Source: JBNLAN01 sp050302175
GTDB lineage: Bacteria > Pseudomonadota > Zetaproteobacteria > Mariprofundales > Mariprofundaceae
Assembly (NCBI GenBank): GCA_050302175.1
Contig: JBNLAN010000025.1
Span: forward strand, 1-63,014
Direction: 5' to 3'
Length of the DNA: 63,014 nt
Part shown: in pieces, positions 1 to 8,436 of the stretch
Numbering within the stretch: position 1 is the first letter of the stretch
Layout of the letters: each line of letters opens with the position of its first letter
The notes under the pieces: generated by a model
The model's database searches: none
The model's input: the letters and a program-made list of their open reading frames with translations, nothing else
What the model was told of the DNA's origin: nothing
Made by a program: the position numbers and the translations under genes

Positions 1-942
1 GCGGCTGGGCGTTTTCCTGTCGTTACCGACAATCAGGTCGGGAAGGAGGTCATCGTTCACATCCAGCCAGAGTGCGGACAAGCTTCTTCCACCCTGATCA
101 TCGACTCCGGAAGATTGCGCCTCATCCCGGAATTCGAGCCCACCCAGATTATGATAGAGCTGATTGGGTTCGGCATCGAATAACGTCGATTCGAACATCG
201 GTGAAGCGTCGGCAACAAAACCAGCATCGGTTTCAAGAGTGCGGACTCGTTTGTCGAATTTGATGAAATTGGCAACATAAATATCAAGAAGTCCATCGCC
301 ATCGTAGTCGGCAATTGCTATGGAGGTCGACCATGCTTTTCCTCGAATTCCAGCTTCGTTCGTGACCTCCTTAAAAGTTCCATCGCCATTGTTGCGATAG
401 AGGTGATTCCCGTTCTGCGTTGTGACAAACAGGTCCTGATCCCCATCATTATCCAGGTCGGCATGCGCACATCCCATGCCGGGTGATCCATTGTCTTCCA
501 GGCCTGCCTTTTCTGTCACATCTTCAAACTTTGCGTTGCCCAAGTTGCGGAATAGGCGGTTGCCTTTTTTATCCTGCCACCACTGCCTGTAACCGAAGTG
601 ATGCGTTTGCCCGGAGCCGCCGATTAAGAAAATATCGGGCCAGCCGTTATCGTCATAGTCGAAGATACATGCGCCAGCGCCAAGCGATTCATCCAAGCCA
701 GCCAGTAACTTTCCTCCTTGAGTATGTGTGAAATAGATACCGGAACGATAGGTGTAGTCGGTAAATGCAGGGATATATAGTGCTTGAGCCTCAGTGTTTT
801 TCGCGACGGGGTTTTGAGCGAAAAAATGCTGCGGTGTGCCGGGTACAGCAAGCGCAACCGTGCCAATTATGCTCAACCAGAAAAGAACACCGACCCAGTG
901 TTTTTTGATGGTGAGAGTTATTTGTATGAAATGGTTTCGCAT
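1..942 (-). CDS. CRTAC1/ASPIC-like VCBS-repeat secreted protein, 3' end cut off by window edge
   Basis: The first 314 codons are visible; the gene continues past base 1. Start is the ATG at 942, with GGGGA about eight bases before it. Residues about 13-33 form a hydrophobic export or anchor segment (WVGVLFWLSIIGTVALAVPG). The rest carries repeated FG-GAP/VCBS calcium-binding blades, seen as FDYDDNGWPDIFLIGG, ADLDNDGDQDLFV and ADYDGDGLLDIYVANF, each followed by a segment of the type NHLYRNNGDGTFKEVT. This spacing is typical of the CRTAC1/ASPIC family, secreted beta-propeller proteins whose ligand is mostly unknown. The UnbV/ASPIC C-terminal domain would lie outside the window, so that part is unverified. 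It is divergent from the giant surface-protein gene at 1103, with a 160-base shared upstream region. Confidence 0.85.
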   Translation of the reverse strand, partial: MRNHFIQITLTIKKHWVGVLFWLSIIGTVALAVPGTPQHFFAQNPVAKNTEAQALYIPAFTDYTYRSGIYFTHTQGGKLLAGLDESLGAGACIFDYDDNGWPDIFLIGGSGQTHHFGYRQWWQDKKGNRLFRNLGNAKFEDVTEKAGLEDNGSPGMGCAHADLDNDGDQDLFVTTQNGNHLYRNNGDGTFKEVTNEAGIRGKAWSTSIAIADYDGDGLLDIYVANFIKFDKRVRTLETDAGFVADASPMFESTLFDAEPNQLYHNLGGLEFRDEAQSSGVDDQGGRSLSALWLDVNDDLLPDLIVGNDRKTPSR

Positions 943-1102
943 AACCAATATTCCCCGGATAGGGCGGGATAGTAATACAAAATGCATGCATTAGCGAACC
1001 ATTAGCTATAAGAAATAACTCCATATAGGCTTGGGAATAATTGACAGGTTTGGCTGGTTGTGTTCGAGTGGGCGACTCATGGGGTTCTAGGGAAGGAAAC
1101 AT

Positions 1103-4100
1103 ATGAATAACGCTTTCAGTCTTACCGTTGCAACCAAAGTAAGTATTGTATTGTTGTTTATAATTAGTGCGTTAGCGGTTCAGCCCGCTTTCGCAGACGA
1201 TAAGTCGACTTCGGCAAAGATGCAGCATTCGCAGTCCAAGGCGTCGGATCACAAGCGAAACCACAAAGGCACCGATAACGATAAGCGAAAACGATACAAG
1301 AAGGCCGAGAAGTCAAACAAGAAAGAGAAGAAGATTGAGATCACGCTGACAGTGCCGCCAGCGATCACCCGGGAAGCAACCGCGCCTCTATCGCCCGTCT
1401 CAATTGGTGTTGCCACTGCCGCTGATGACGATGGCAAACCTGTTCCCTTCAGCAATGATGCCCCTGATCTTTTCCCTGTTGGCGTTACTGTGGTCACCTG
1501 GACCGCATGGGAAGAGGCGAGGGATGATGGGATCGTCAGAAAAGAGCATATCGTTACCGCTACACAAACCGTAACGATCACCGATACGACTCCTCCGATT
1601 GTTACACCACCAGCCAACATCACGATGGAGGCGACCGGCCCAACCACTGCGGTGGTGCTGGGTACGGCAACGGCTACCGATATTGTCGATGGCACTCTGA
1701 CTGCTACGCCAGACAATACAGGTCCGTTTACGGTTGGTGTTCACACCATCACATGGTCGGCAACCGATCATGCAGGCAACACCGGTACTGCGACGCAGAC
1801 GGTAACCATTACTAACACAACGCCCCCAGTTATTACACCACCAGCCAATATCACGATGGAAGCAACCGGGCCGACCACAGCGGTGGTGCTGGGCACAGCA
1901 ACGGCTACAGATCTCGTTGACGGTACTCTGACAGCTACGCCGGACAATACCGGTCCGTTTGCAGTTGGTGTTCATACCATTACCTGGTCGGCAACTGATC
2001 AGGCAGGCAATACCGGTACCGCGACGCAGACAGTCACGATTACTGATACGGTAGCTCCTGTGATTACGCCACCTGTCGACATGACAGTTGAAGCGACAGG
2101 TGCTCTTTCCTTTATTCTCGATCTTGGCATTGCAACGGTTACCGATCTGGTGGATACAGGGCTGATTGCCACAAATGATGCACCAGCAGCGTTCCCGCTG
2201 GGTACGACAGTGGTGACATGGAGTGCTGTCGATAATGCGGGCAATATGGGTATAGCCATACAGAACATTACCGTGCAGGACACTACCGCCCCTGTGCTAA
2301 CCGCCCCGGCTGACATCTATGCCGAGGCTACAGGAGCACTGTCCGTTGTGAATATTGGTATGGCAACGGCTACCGATCTGTTTGCTGTCACCATTACGAA
2401 CGATGCTCCAGCCAGCTTCTCACTCGGTGTCACGACGGTGACCTGGACGGCAACGGATGCCAACGGCAATAGCACATCGGCCACGCAGACTGTGGTTATC
2501 AGCGATACCACACCACCAACGATTACAGCTCCGGATATCACGATGGAGGCGACCGGATTAACCACTGCGGTACCGCAGAATGTGTCGGCTACCGATATCG
2601 TTGATGGTTCAGTGACTGCCACAGCGGACATCACCGGTCCGTTTACGGTCGGTGTTTACACTATCACCTGGTCTGCGGCGGATGCCGCGGGAAATACAAG
2701 CACAGCTATGCAGACAGTGACCATCACCGATACGGCAGCTCCAACAGTTACGCCACCCGCCAACATCACCATGGAGGCAACGGCTGTTTTGACTCCAGTG
2801 ACTTTAGGTGCTGCGACAGCATCTGATCTTGTTGATGTCATATTGGTTGTTGCTCCGGATACTACTGGTCCATTCGGTGTCGGCGTTCATACTGTCACCT
2901 GGTCAGTCACGGATGCGGCTGGGAATACTGGTACCGCTACCCAGACAGTGACCATTACCGATACCACGCCGCCGGTTATTACAGCGCCTCCGGCGGTTAC
3001 AGCTCAAAGTTTAGATTCGAATCCGGTTACGGTTGCGATTGGTTCTGCAACCGCAACGGATATCTTCCCGGTAACGGTCACAAACGATGCTCCGGCGATG
3101 TTCCCGGTTGGTGTAACTACGGTGACATGGACGGCGACCGATGCAGGCGGTAACAGTGCGATTGCGGCACAGACAGTGACGGTAGTTTTCATCGATAGTG
3201 ATGGTGATGGTGTCGGTGATAATGTCGATGCTTTCCCGAATGATCCGGCCGCGTCAGTGGATAGCGATGGTGATGGCTATCCCGATGCCTGGAATCCCGG
3301 CAAATCAGCAGCAGATTCCACGAGCGTGCCTCCATTAACGTTGGATGCTTTCCCGAACGATGCATACCGTAGCGCTGTTTTGCCGAGCGTCAGGATTACA
3401 TCACCGGCTACACTTACGACAACAGCAGCATCCCCTGTATTGGTTACCGGCATAACGGATACTTATACAGCTACAGTCACACTTAATGGCGCTCAGGTTG
3501 CCGTGGATGCATCAGGCGCGTTCCAGGGCAATGTTAACCTGTTCGAAGGCGGCAATACGATTGTGGCGAGGGTAGTGACGGCGGATGGACGGGAGAGCAC
3601 CGATTCGATCAGCCTCTATCTCGATCTGGTGGCGCCTTACATGACCATTACTTATCCGGCAGAGGGCGCGGTGGTGTATTCACCGACCATCGCTGTGGGT
3701 GGTCTGGTCAACGATATCGTGCGAGGTACGGTTTCGGCGACGCAGGCCAATGTAACCGCGAATGGCATTCAGGGTACGGTAAACAACCGCAGCTACGTGG
3801 TGGATAACGTACCTCTGACACCAGGCCTTAATACCATCACCGTCAATGGCTCCGATCAGGTCGGCAATGTTGGCACGACGTCGGTTACGGTAACCTACAA
3901 GCCGGTCTCCGGCGCTATGATTGAGCCGGTCTCCGGTCAGGGGCAGAGCGCTTCGATTCTGTCAGCGCTGGCGCAACCGCTTTCAGTGCGTCTGCTTGAT
4001 AACTACAGCCAGCCGGTGGCAGGCAAGAATGTCGTATTCCGCGTGATTCAGGGTGACGGCAAGTTGGGTAGCTTCCTGACCGCTTATGACTCCACTGCAC

Positions 4101-7051
4101 TTATTGCAACCACTGATGCCAATGGCGTAGCCAGTACCGGCTTTAAACTTGGATCTCGTGCCGGCAATGGCAACCACAGAGTTCGTGCCACGGCTGTCGG
4201 TTTCGATGGTGAGGTGCTTTTCTCTGCATCGGCCACTCCAAATCCGGGCGATAAGATCAGTGTGAATTCCGGTAACAACCAACGCGGTGCCGCAGGTATG
4301 GCCTTAGGACTGCCGTTCGTGGCAGTGGTCACCGATGAGGGCGGCAATGTGGTTGAAGGAGCACAGGTCGAGTTCAAGGTCGAGGCTGGAGGCGGCCACT
4401 TCATCGATGGGTCTAGCAGCTATATCACCACCACCGATTCAGATGGTCGTGCTTCGGTTGCCTATGTGCTCGGTTTCGAGCCAGGATTTGATAATCATAA
4501 AGTCTCGGCCAAAGTTATTGGGAAGCCTTTCTTTGCTGCGTTCACTGCATCGGCATTAACCCCGGGAGATCCGGGCAATACCTCGATCTCCGGTGTGGTG
4601 CTGGATAATCAGGATACTCCAATTGAAGGAGTCACTATGCGCGTGGCTGGAATGCAGCGGACAGCTGTGACAGATGTCTATGGTCAGTTCACTATCACGC
4701 AGGTGCCGGTCGGCCCTGTGCACCTGGTGGCTGAGGGTGCCACGGCAGTCACGCCGGGTGAGTGGCCGACGTTGAGCCAGAACATCATCACAGTAGCGGG
4801 GGCGAATAATCCGTTGGCTGCACCGATCTACATGGTGAAGCTGGATACAGCTCATGCACAGTGGGTGGGTGATAAGGATGTGAGCTACACGCTGCCACAG
4901 ATTCCGGGCTTCCAGCTCGATGTGAAGGCTGGCTCGGTTACTTTCCCGGATGGCAGCAAGACTGGCCAGATTTCTGTGACGGCAGTGAATGCCTCCAAGG
5001 TACCGATGGCGCCACCGAACGGCATGCAGCCGCAGTTCATCGTCACCATTCAGCCTGTGGGCGCTGTATTCGACCCACCGGCTCCGTTGACATTGCCAAA
5101 CGTAGATGGCCATGCACCAGGTGCAGAAGTCGAGATGTACTCCTTTGATCACGATCTGGAGGAGTTTGTAGCGATTGGTTTGGGCACGGTGAGTACTGAT
5201 GGTTCGGTGATCAAATCCAACCCGGGCGTTGGCGTGGTCAAAGCCGGTTGGCACTGCGGTTCACAACCTACAGGCTCAGGCACAGGCTTCAATTGTGCTG
5301 AGTGTGAGAAGTGTGATGGCAAGCAGTGTGTGCCAGGGCCAGATGGCCCTAAGGGTGAGTGTCAGGCATGCCAAGGCGGTTCAGTAGTTAATCTTGATGG
5401 CCCCAAAGGTGAGTGCAAAGAGTGCCAAGGTGGGACGCTTCAGAATAAAGCTAAGGGCTCCGAAACGGCTTCTAAGACTGAATGTAAGCAGTGTGATGGG
5501 AATGGTGGCATCGAGAATGCCCCTCAGGGCTCTGTAACGACCTCTAAGACTGAATGTAAACAGTGCGATGGGAATGGTGGTCTTGAGAATGCACCGGATG
5601 GTCCCAAAGGTGAATGCCAGGAATGCCAAGGCGGTTCAGTAGTTAATCTTGATGGTCCCAAAGGTGAGTGCCAGGAATGCCAAGCTGGGGCACTGATTAA
5701 TAGTCCATTCGGACAAACAACAACGACCGAATGTCAGGTTTGTGACGGTAACGGCGGCACAACGGACGCGCCTGATGGAGATGCCTGTACGGCAGGTGGT
5801 GGTGCAGGCCAGTGCTGTAGCGGCACGTGTGCGAGCGGAAAAGTCACTGCGGTAGATATCACTACAACTCCTGCTGCGCAGAATGGAAATGTAACGGTTG
5901 CTCCAAATAGTACGGTTGCTTTTACTGCGACTGCGACTCTGGAGGGAGATTGCGCCGAAACGTATGAATGGGATTTCGGGGATGGAGCAACAGGAATTGG
6001 GGCGGTGGCAAGCCATATTTACACCACAGTAGGAGCCTATACAGCGACTGTAACCGTTACCTGCACGGCCAACGCTTGTAGTGATCCGGTGTCGAATACT
6101 GTCAGCGTGAATGTAGGTGGCGAGCTTCGCATTTTAAATGCGGGAACACCGATGCAGGACAATGAGAAAGCCTTAATTGATACCACACCAACGATGCCGG
6201 CGATTACTGCAGAGGTTACTTTTGGGGGCTCTGCTTCTCCATTAACAGGTACTGTGGATTGGAGTTTGGCTCTCAATTATGCAGCTGCAGGTCCAACTTT
6301 GACAAAATCTACATCTTTACCAAGTGATCAGTCGTGGGATATTACCGCCGCAATTGGAGCTATTCGAGGAGGTGATTTAACAGTCACGGCTTCTATGAAT
6401 GGAGATAGCCTTACAAAGTCAATCCAAATTCGAGGAACCAATCCTTCGAAGTCAAATGATGTTCCATCCGCTCTCGGAACGACCACACTCCAGAAGATAG
6501 CTTGCCAAGAAAGTAGTCAGTTGCAATTTAATCCAGACTTACCGTATTTAAGCAGTGATGGAAAATTGGGCTCCGGTATTATGCAAGTTACCCCTGCATC
6601 AATAGCTGAAATGTGGAATTGGAAAACAAACGTTACTAGTGGCAAATCAATTTTTGGAAATAAGCTAAAAAGCGCTCAAGCTTTCCCGGGGAGGATACAA
6701 AAATCGCAATCTTTGAAGGATATGCTAGTTGCATACAATAATTACCATAGTGTTAACACTCCGGGGTTTACGCCTATTACTACTATGACCATTCCTGCAT
6801 TTACAGCCGAACAGGAGAGGCTGGATGGTATTAGGGGATACAATGGATGGAGTGGAACAACACGATTCCCACTTGTTGGGTTCGAGTTACATGAATATGA
6901 ACCGAGGATAGAGGTCCTAAATGGGATAACTCTTACTGTGTTAACAATAAATAATGAGATTATTTGGGATAGAGTGCCCTGGACTCGTCGTACTGTCGGG
7001 GATCCAAACTACGTAAATAATGTTGAAGGAAAATTGGTGCCATGCCCTTAA
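1103..7051 (+). CDS. Giant secreted HYR-repeat surface protein with C-terminal lytic-transglycosylase-like domain
   Basis: 1,982 residues. Start ATG at 1103 has AAGGAA just upstream. A signal peptide ends near residue 31 (ALAVQPAFA). After a lysine-rich linker come eight HYR/Ig-like units (about residues 75-696), a thrombospondin-3 calcium loop pair (DSDGDGVGDNVD, DSDGDGYPDAW), two Ig-like segments (about 761-930), two invasin-type Big_1-like domains (about 935-1155), a carboxypeptidase-regulatory-like fold (about 1160-1210), a Cys-rich CxxC repeat block (about 1397-1563) and a PKD domain (WDFGDG). The last 190 residues look like a lysozyme/SLT domain: CQESSQLQF with putative catalytic Glu1803, GSGIMQVTP, TSGKSIF, VAYNNYH. 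This last part is AT-richer than the rest. Likely exported to or beyond the outer membrane. Specific role unknown; adhesin or surface effector are both possible. Confidence 0.85.
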   Translation: MNNAFSLTVATKVSIVLLFIISALAVQPAFADDKSTSAKMQHSQSKASDHKRNHKGTDNDKRKRYKKAEKSNKKEKKIEITLTVPPAITREATAPLSPVSIGVATAADDDGKPVPFSNDAPDLFPVGVTVVTWTAWEEARDDGIVRKEHIVTATQTVTITDTTPPIVTPPANITMEATGPTTAVVLGTATATDIVDGTLTATPDNTGPFTVGVHTITWSATDHAGNTGTATQTVTITNTTPPVITPPANITMEATGPTTAVVLGTATATDLVDGTLTATPDNTGPFAVGVHTITWSATDQAGNTGTATQTVTITDTVAPVITPPVDMTVEATGALSFILDLGIATVTDLVDTGLIATNDAPAAFPLGTTVVTWSAVDNAGNMGIAIQNITVQDTTAPVLTAPADIYAEATGALSVVNIGMATATDLFAVTITNDAPASFSLGVTTVTWTATDANGNSTSATQTVVISDTTPPTITAPDITMEATGLTTAVPQNVSATDIVDGSVTATADITGPFTVGVYTITWSAADAAGNTSTAMQTVTITDTAAPTVTPPANITMEATAVLTPVTLGAATASDLVDVILVVAPDTTGPFGVGVHTVTWSVTDAAGNTGTATQTVTITDTTPPVITAPPAVTAQSLDSNPVTVAIGSATATDIFPVTVTNDAPAMFPVGVTTVTWTATDAGGNSAIAAQTVTVVFIDSDGDGVGDNVDAFPNDPAASVDSDGDGYPDAWNPGKSAADSTSVPPLTLDAFPNDAYRSAVLPSVRITSPATLTTTAASPVLVTGITDTYTATVTLNGAQVAVDASGAFQGNVNLFEGGNTIVARVVTADGRESTDSISLYLDLVAPYMTITYPAEGAVVYSPTIAVGGLVNDIVRGTVSATQANVTANGIQGTVNNRSYVVDNVPLTPGLNTITVNGSDQVGNVGTTSVTVTYKPVSGAMIEPVSGQGQSASILSALAQPLSVRLLDNYSQPVAGKNVVFRVIQGDGKLGSFLTAYDSTALIATTDANGVASTGFKLGSRAGNGNHRVRATAVGFDGEVLFSASATPNPGDKISVNSGNNQRGAAGMALGLPFVAVVTDEGGNVVEGAQVEFKVEAGGGHFIDGSSSYITTTDSDGRASVAYVLGFEPGFDNHKVSAKVIGKPFFAAFTASALTPGDPGNTSISGVVLDNQDTPIEGVTMRVAGMQRTAVTDVYGQFTITQVPVGPVHLVAEGATAVTPGEWPTLSQNIITVAGANNPLAAPIYMVKLDTAHAQWVGDKDVSYTLPQIPGFQLDVKAGSVTFPDGSKTGQISVTAVNASKVPMAPPNGMQPQFIVTIQPVGAVFDPPAPLTLPNVDGHAPGAEVEMYSFDHDLEEFVAIGLGTVSTDGSVIKSNPGVGVVKAGWHCGSQPTGSGTGFNCAECEKCDGKQCVPGPDGPKGECQACQGGSVVNLDGPKGECKECQGGTLQNKAKGSETASKTECKQCDGNGGIENAPQGSVTTSKTECKQCDGNGGLENAPDGPKGECQECQGGSVVNLDGPKGECQECQAGALINSPFGQTTTTECQVCDGNGGTTDAPDGDACTAGGGAGQCCSGTCASGKVTAVDITTTPAAQNGNVTVAPNSTVAFTATATLEGDCAETYEWDFGDGATGIGAVASHIYTTVGAYTATVTVTCTANACSDPVSNTVSVNVGGELRILNAGTPMQDNEKALIDTTPTMPAITAEVTFGGSASPLTGTVDWSLALNYAAAGPTLTKSTSLPSDQSWDITAAIGAIRGGDLTVTASMNGDSLTKSIQIRGTNPSKSNDVPSALGTTTLQKIACQESSQLQFNPDLPYLSSDGKLGSGIMQVTPASIAEMWNWKTNVTSGKSIFGNKLKSAQAFPGRIQKSQSLKDMLVAYNNYHSVNTPGFTPITTMTIPAFTAEQERLDGIRGYNGWSGTTRFPLVGFELHEYEPRIEVLNGITLTVLTINNEIIWDRVPWTRRTVGDPNYVNNVEGKLVPCP
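1325..3190 (+). repeat. Eight tandem HYR-domain coding units (about 231 bases each)
   Basis: Each unit encodes about 75-77 residues ending in a TQTVTITDTTPP-like linker and containing a (F/V)xVGVxTxTWxATD core. Units at 1598-1828 and 1829-2059 keep an exact 231-base period and are nearly identical in DNA as well as protein, pointing to a recent duplication. The other units have diverged, and some keep an NDAPAxFPxGVTTVTW variant instead. Confidence 0.85.
5288..5790 (+). repeat. Cysteine-rich CxxC repeat block within giant protein
   Basis: The stretch encodes eight regularly spaced CxxC pairs alternating between a DGPKGECQxCQGG form and a TECKQCDGNGG form. The latter matches the CxxCxGxG pattern of DnaJ zinc-binding modules, although no J-domain is present. 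The DNA contains exact internal copies; for example a 30-base segment at 5371-5400 recurs at 5626-5655. In an exported protein the cysteines could form disulfides or bind metal; the sequence does not decide which. Confidence 0.75.
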
Positions 7052-7062
7052 TGGAAGGTCTG

Positions 7063-8343
7063 ATGAAAAAGATAGTAGTATTTTTATTGGCTGTTATAGC
7101 AATTATTTTTTACCTAAGTCATGCCTTCCAATCGGAGCGTGAAAAGAATGTTGTGTATTTATTTGGTAATAATGGAGATTATTTAAAAATTGATTTGGAT
7201 ACAAAGTCAGTTATAAAAAAAGGTAACCTAGCTCAATTGGATGAGGTCAAACAGCACCTTCCAGCGTATAATGATGTTGGGCCGCTGATATTTGCATCAA
7301 AGTACAACGCTATAATGAATCGAGTATATCTTCTTACGCCATTAGTGATCGATTTGGCAAGCAGCGTAGCGCCCGATAAAAGAAAGTATCAGCTTTTATC
7401 GATTCAGTTACCAGAATTTAATGTGGTAGGGCAACTCGTTATTGGAAAAGAGTTGGGATATCCACCATCAATCCTAATTACTTCTGATGGGAAAACTTTG
7501 CTTGTTAATTATAAGAAGTATGAAGATAACGATAAAGGTGAGATGGTTACAAGTATGCTTGAATTCCGTGACGCAGAAAGTATGAAAAAAATAGATGAAA
7601 TTGTAGAAACAGCTAATTCACAGGATGTAGTGACCTTAAAAGTTTACTTAAATAATGCTTTTGGTCCTGATGCAACATTCCAAGCGAATGATACCATAGT
7701 AAATGATGGTCTAAACTCGATACAAATTGATGTGGCCAAAAGAAAGATGAGTAAGCATCGAGTAATACGGTATAACGATTTTATGGACAATTATTTAACA
7801 GAGTTACAACGCCAACAACTTAGCAAATATGCAGTCTTGAATGAGCGTACTGGCAAAGAATATCCCAAAATCTTTAGAGTTGGACAGTTCGGAAATACTA
7901 TCACAACAGTTAGTTACAAAAGTGAACTTTCAACTGGGACTTTAATTGTTAGTGATCGAGAGTCTAAGAAGTCAAAGCTTTTTGATGTCACTTTCACCCC
8001 TGCTTCGGCGCAGTTGCATTTAACTCCAGATGGGAAATATATAATAGCAGAGTCATTTGAATTACGAAAAAAAAATGATGGGTATGGCAATGAAACAAAT
8101 GCTGTTTTTAGAGCGGGCCGCATCTCTATATACAGCGCCGATAATGGAAAATTAGTAAATCAGATAAATGATTCTCCACTAAATGGATTTGATGTACGTG
8201 TTATTTGTACCTTAAAAGACGACCAAAACACCACATTATATCAAGCCAAAGATGAGATATATGTATTAAGCCCCGTGGGGGGCACCTTACATGAAGTGGA
8301 GGGTGTCTCAGATGTGGATGTTAGCGCTCTTAAATGTATCTAG
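7063..8343 (+). CDS. Membrane-anchored, propeller-like protein of unknown function, AT-rich
   Basis: 426 residues from the ATG at 7063, which is preceded by GGAAGG four bases upstream and begins MKKIVVFLLAVIAIIFYLSH, a clean signal peptide or N-terminal anchor. An ATG at 7042 in the same frame would overlap the preceding gene by 10 bases and spoil this signal. The body has repeated strand-rich segments such as LHLTPDGKYIIAES and SILITSDGKTLLVN that resemble beta-propeller blades (YncE or WD-like), but I recognise no family. The DNA is strongly AT-rich (13 G/C in the 60 bases 7141-7200, against 39 in 3901-3960 of the upstream gene). It lies 11 bases after the giant HYR protein and is probably co-transcribed. 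A partner or protective role for the C-terminal domain of that protein is possible but only inferred from position. Confidence 0.7.
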   Translation: MKKIVVFLLAVIAIIFYLSHAFQSEREKNVVYLFGNNGDYLKIDLDTKSVIKKGNLAQLDEVKQHLPAYNDVGPLIFASKYNAIMNRVYLLTPLVIDLASSVAPDKRKYQLLSIQLPEFNVVGQLVIGKELGYPPSILITSDGKTLLVNYKKYEDNDKGEMVTSMLEFRDAESMKKIDEIVETANSQDVVTLKVYLNNAFGPDATFQANDTIVNDGLNSIQIDVAKRKMSKHRVIRYNDFMDNYLTELQRQQLSKYAVLNERTGKEYPKIFRVGQFGNTITTVSYKSELSTGTLIVSDRESKKSKLFDVTFTPASAQLHLTPDGKYIIAESFELRKKNDGYGNETNAVFRAGRISIYSADNGKLVNQINDSPLNGFDVRVICTLKDDQNTTLYQAKDEIYVLSPVGGTLHEVEGVSDVDVSALKCI

Positions 8344-8436
8344 AAATGTGAACGGTGGAAGACACTAGAGGTCGTTTGCAGTAGGCGAAGTATATATGTA
8401 TGGAATTGAAGGGAATGCGGAATTGGAGGAGTAGTG

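Noticed and set aside
1249..2841. Long minus-strand open frames opposite the HYR repeats
   Set aside because: They are low-complexity mirror frames of the Thr/Val-rich repeats with no ribosome-binding sites or recognisable domains.
1598..3190. CRISPR-like or IS-like repeats
   Set aside because: The repeats are coding, in frame, and contiguous with no unique spacers; they are protein domain repeats.
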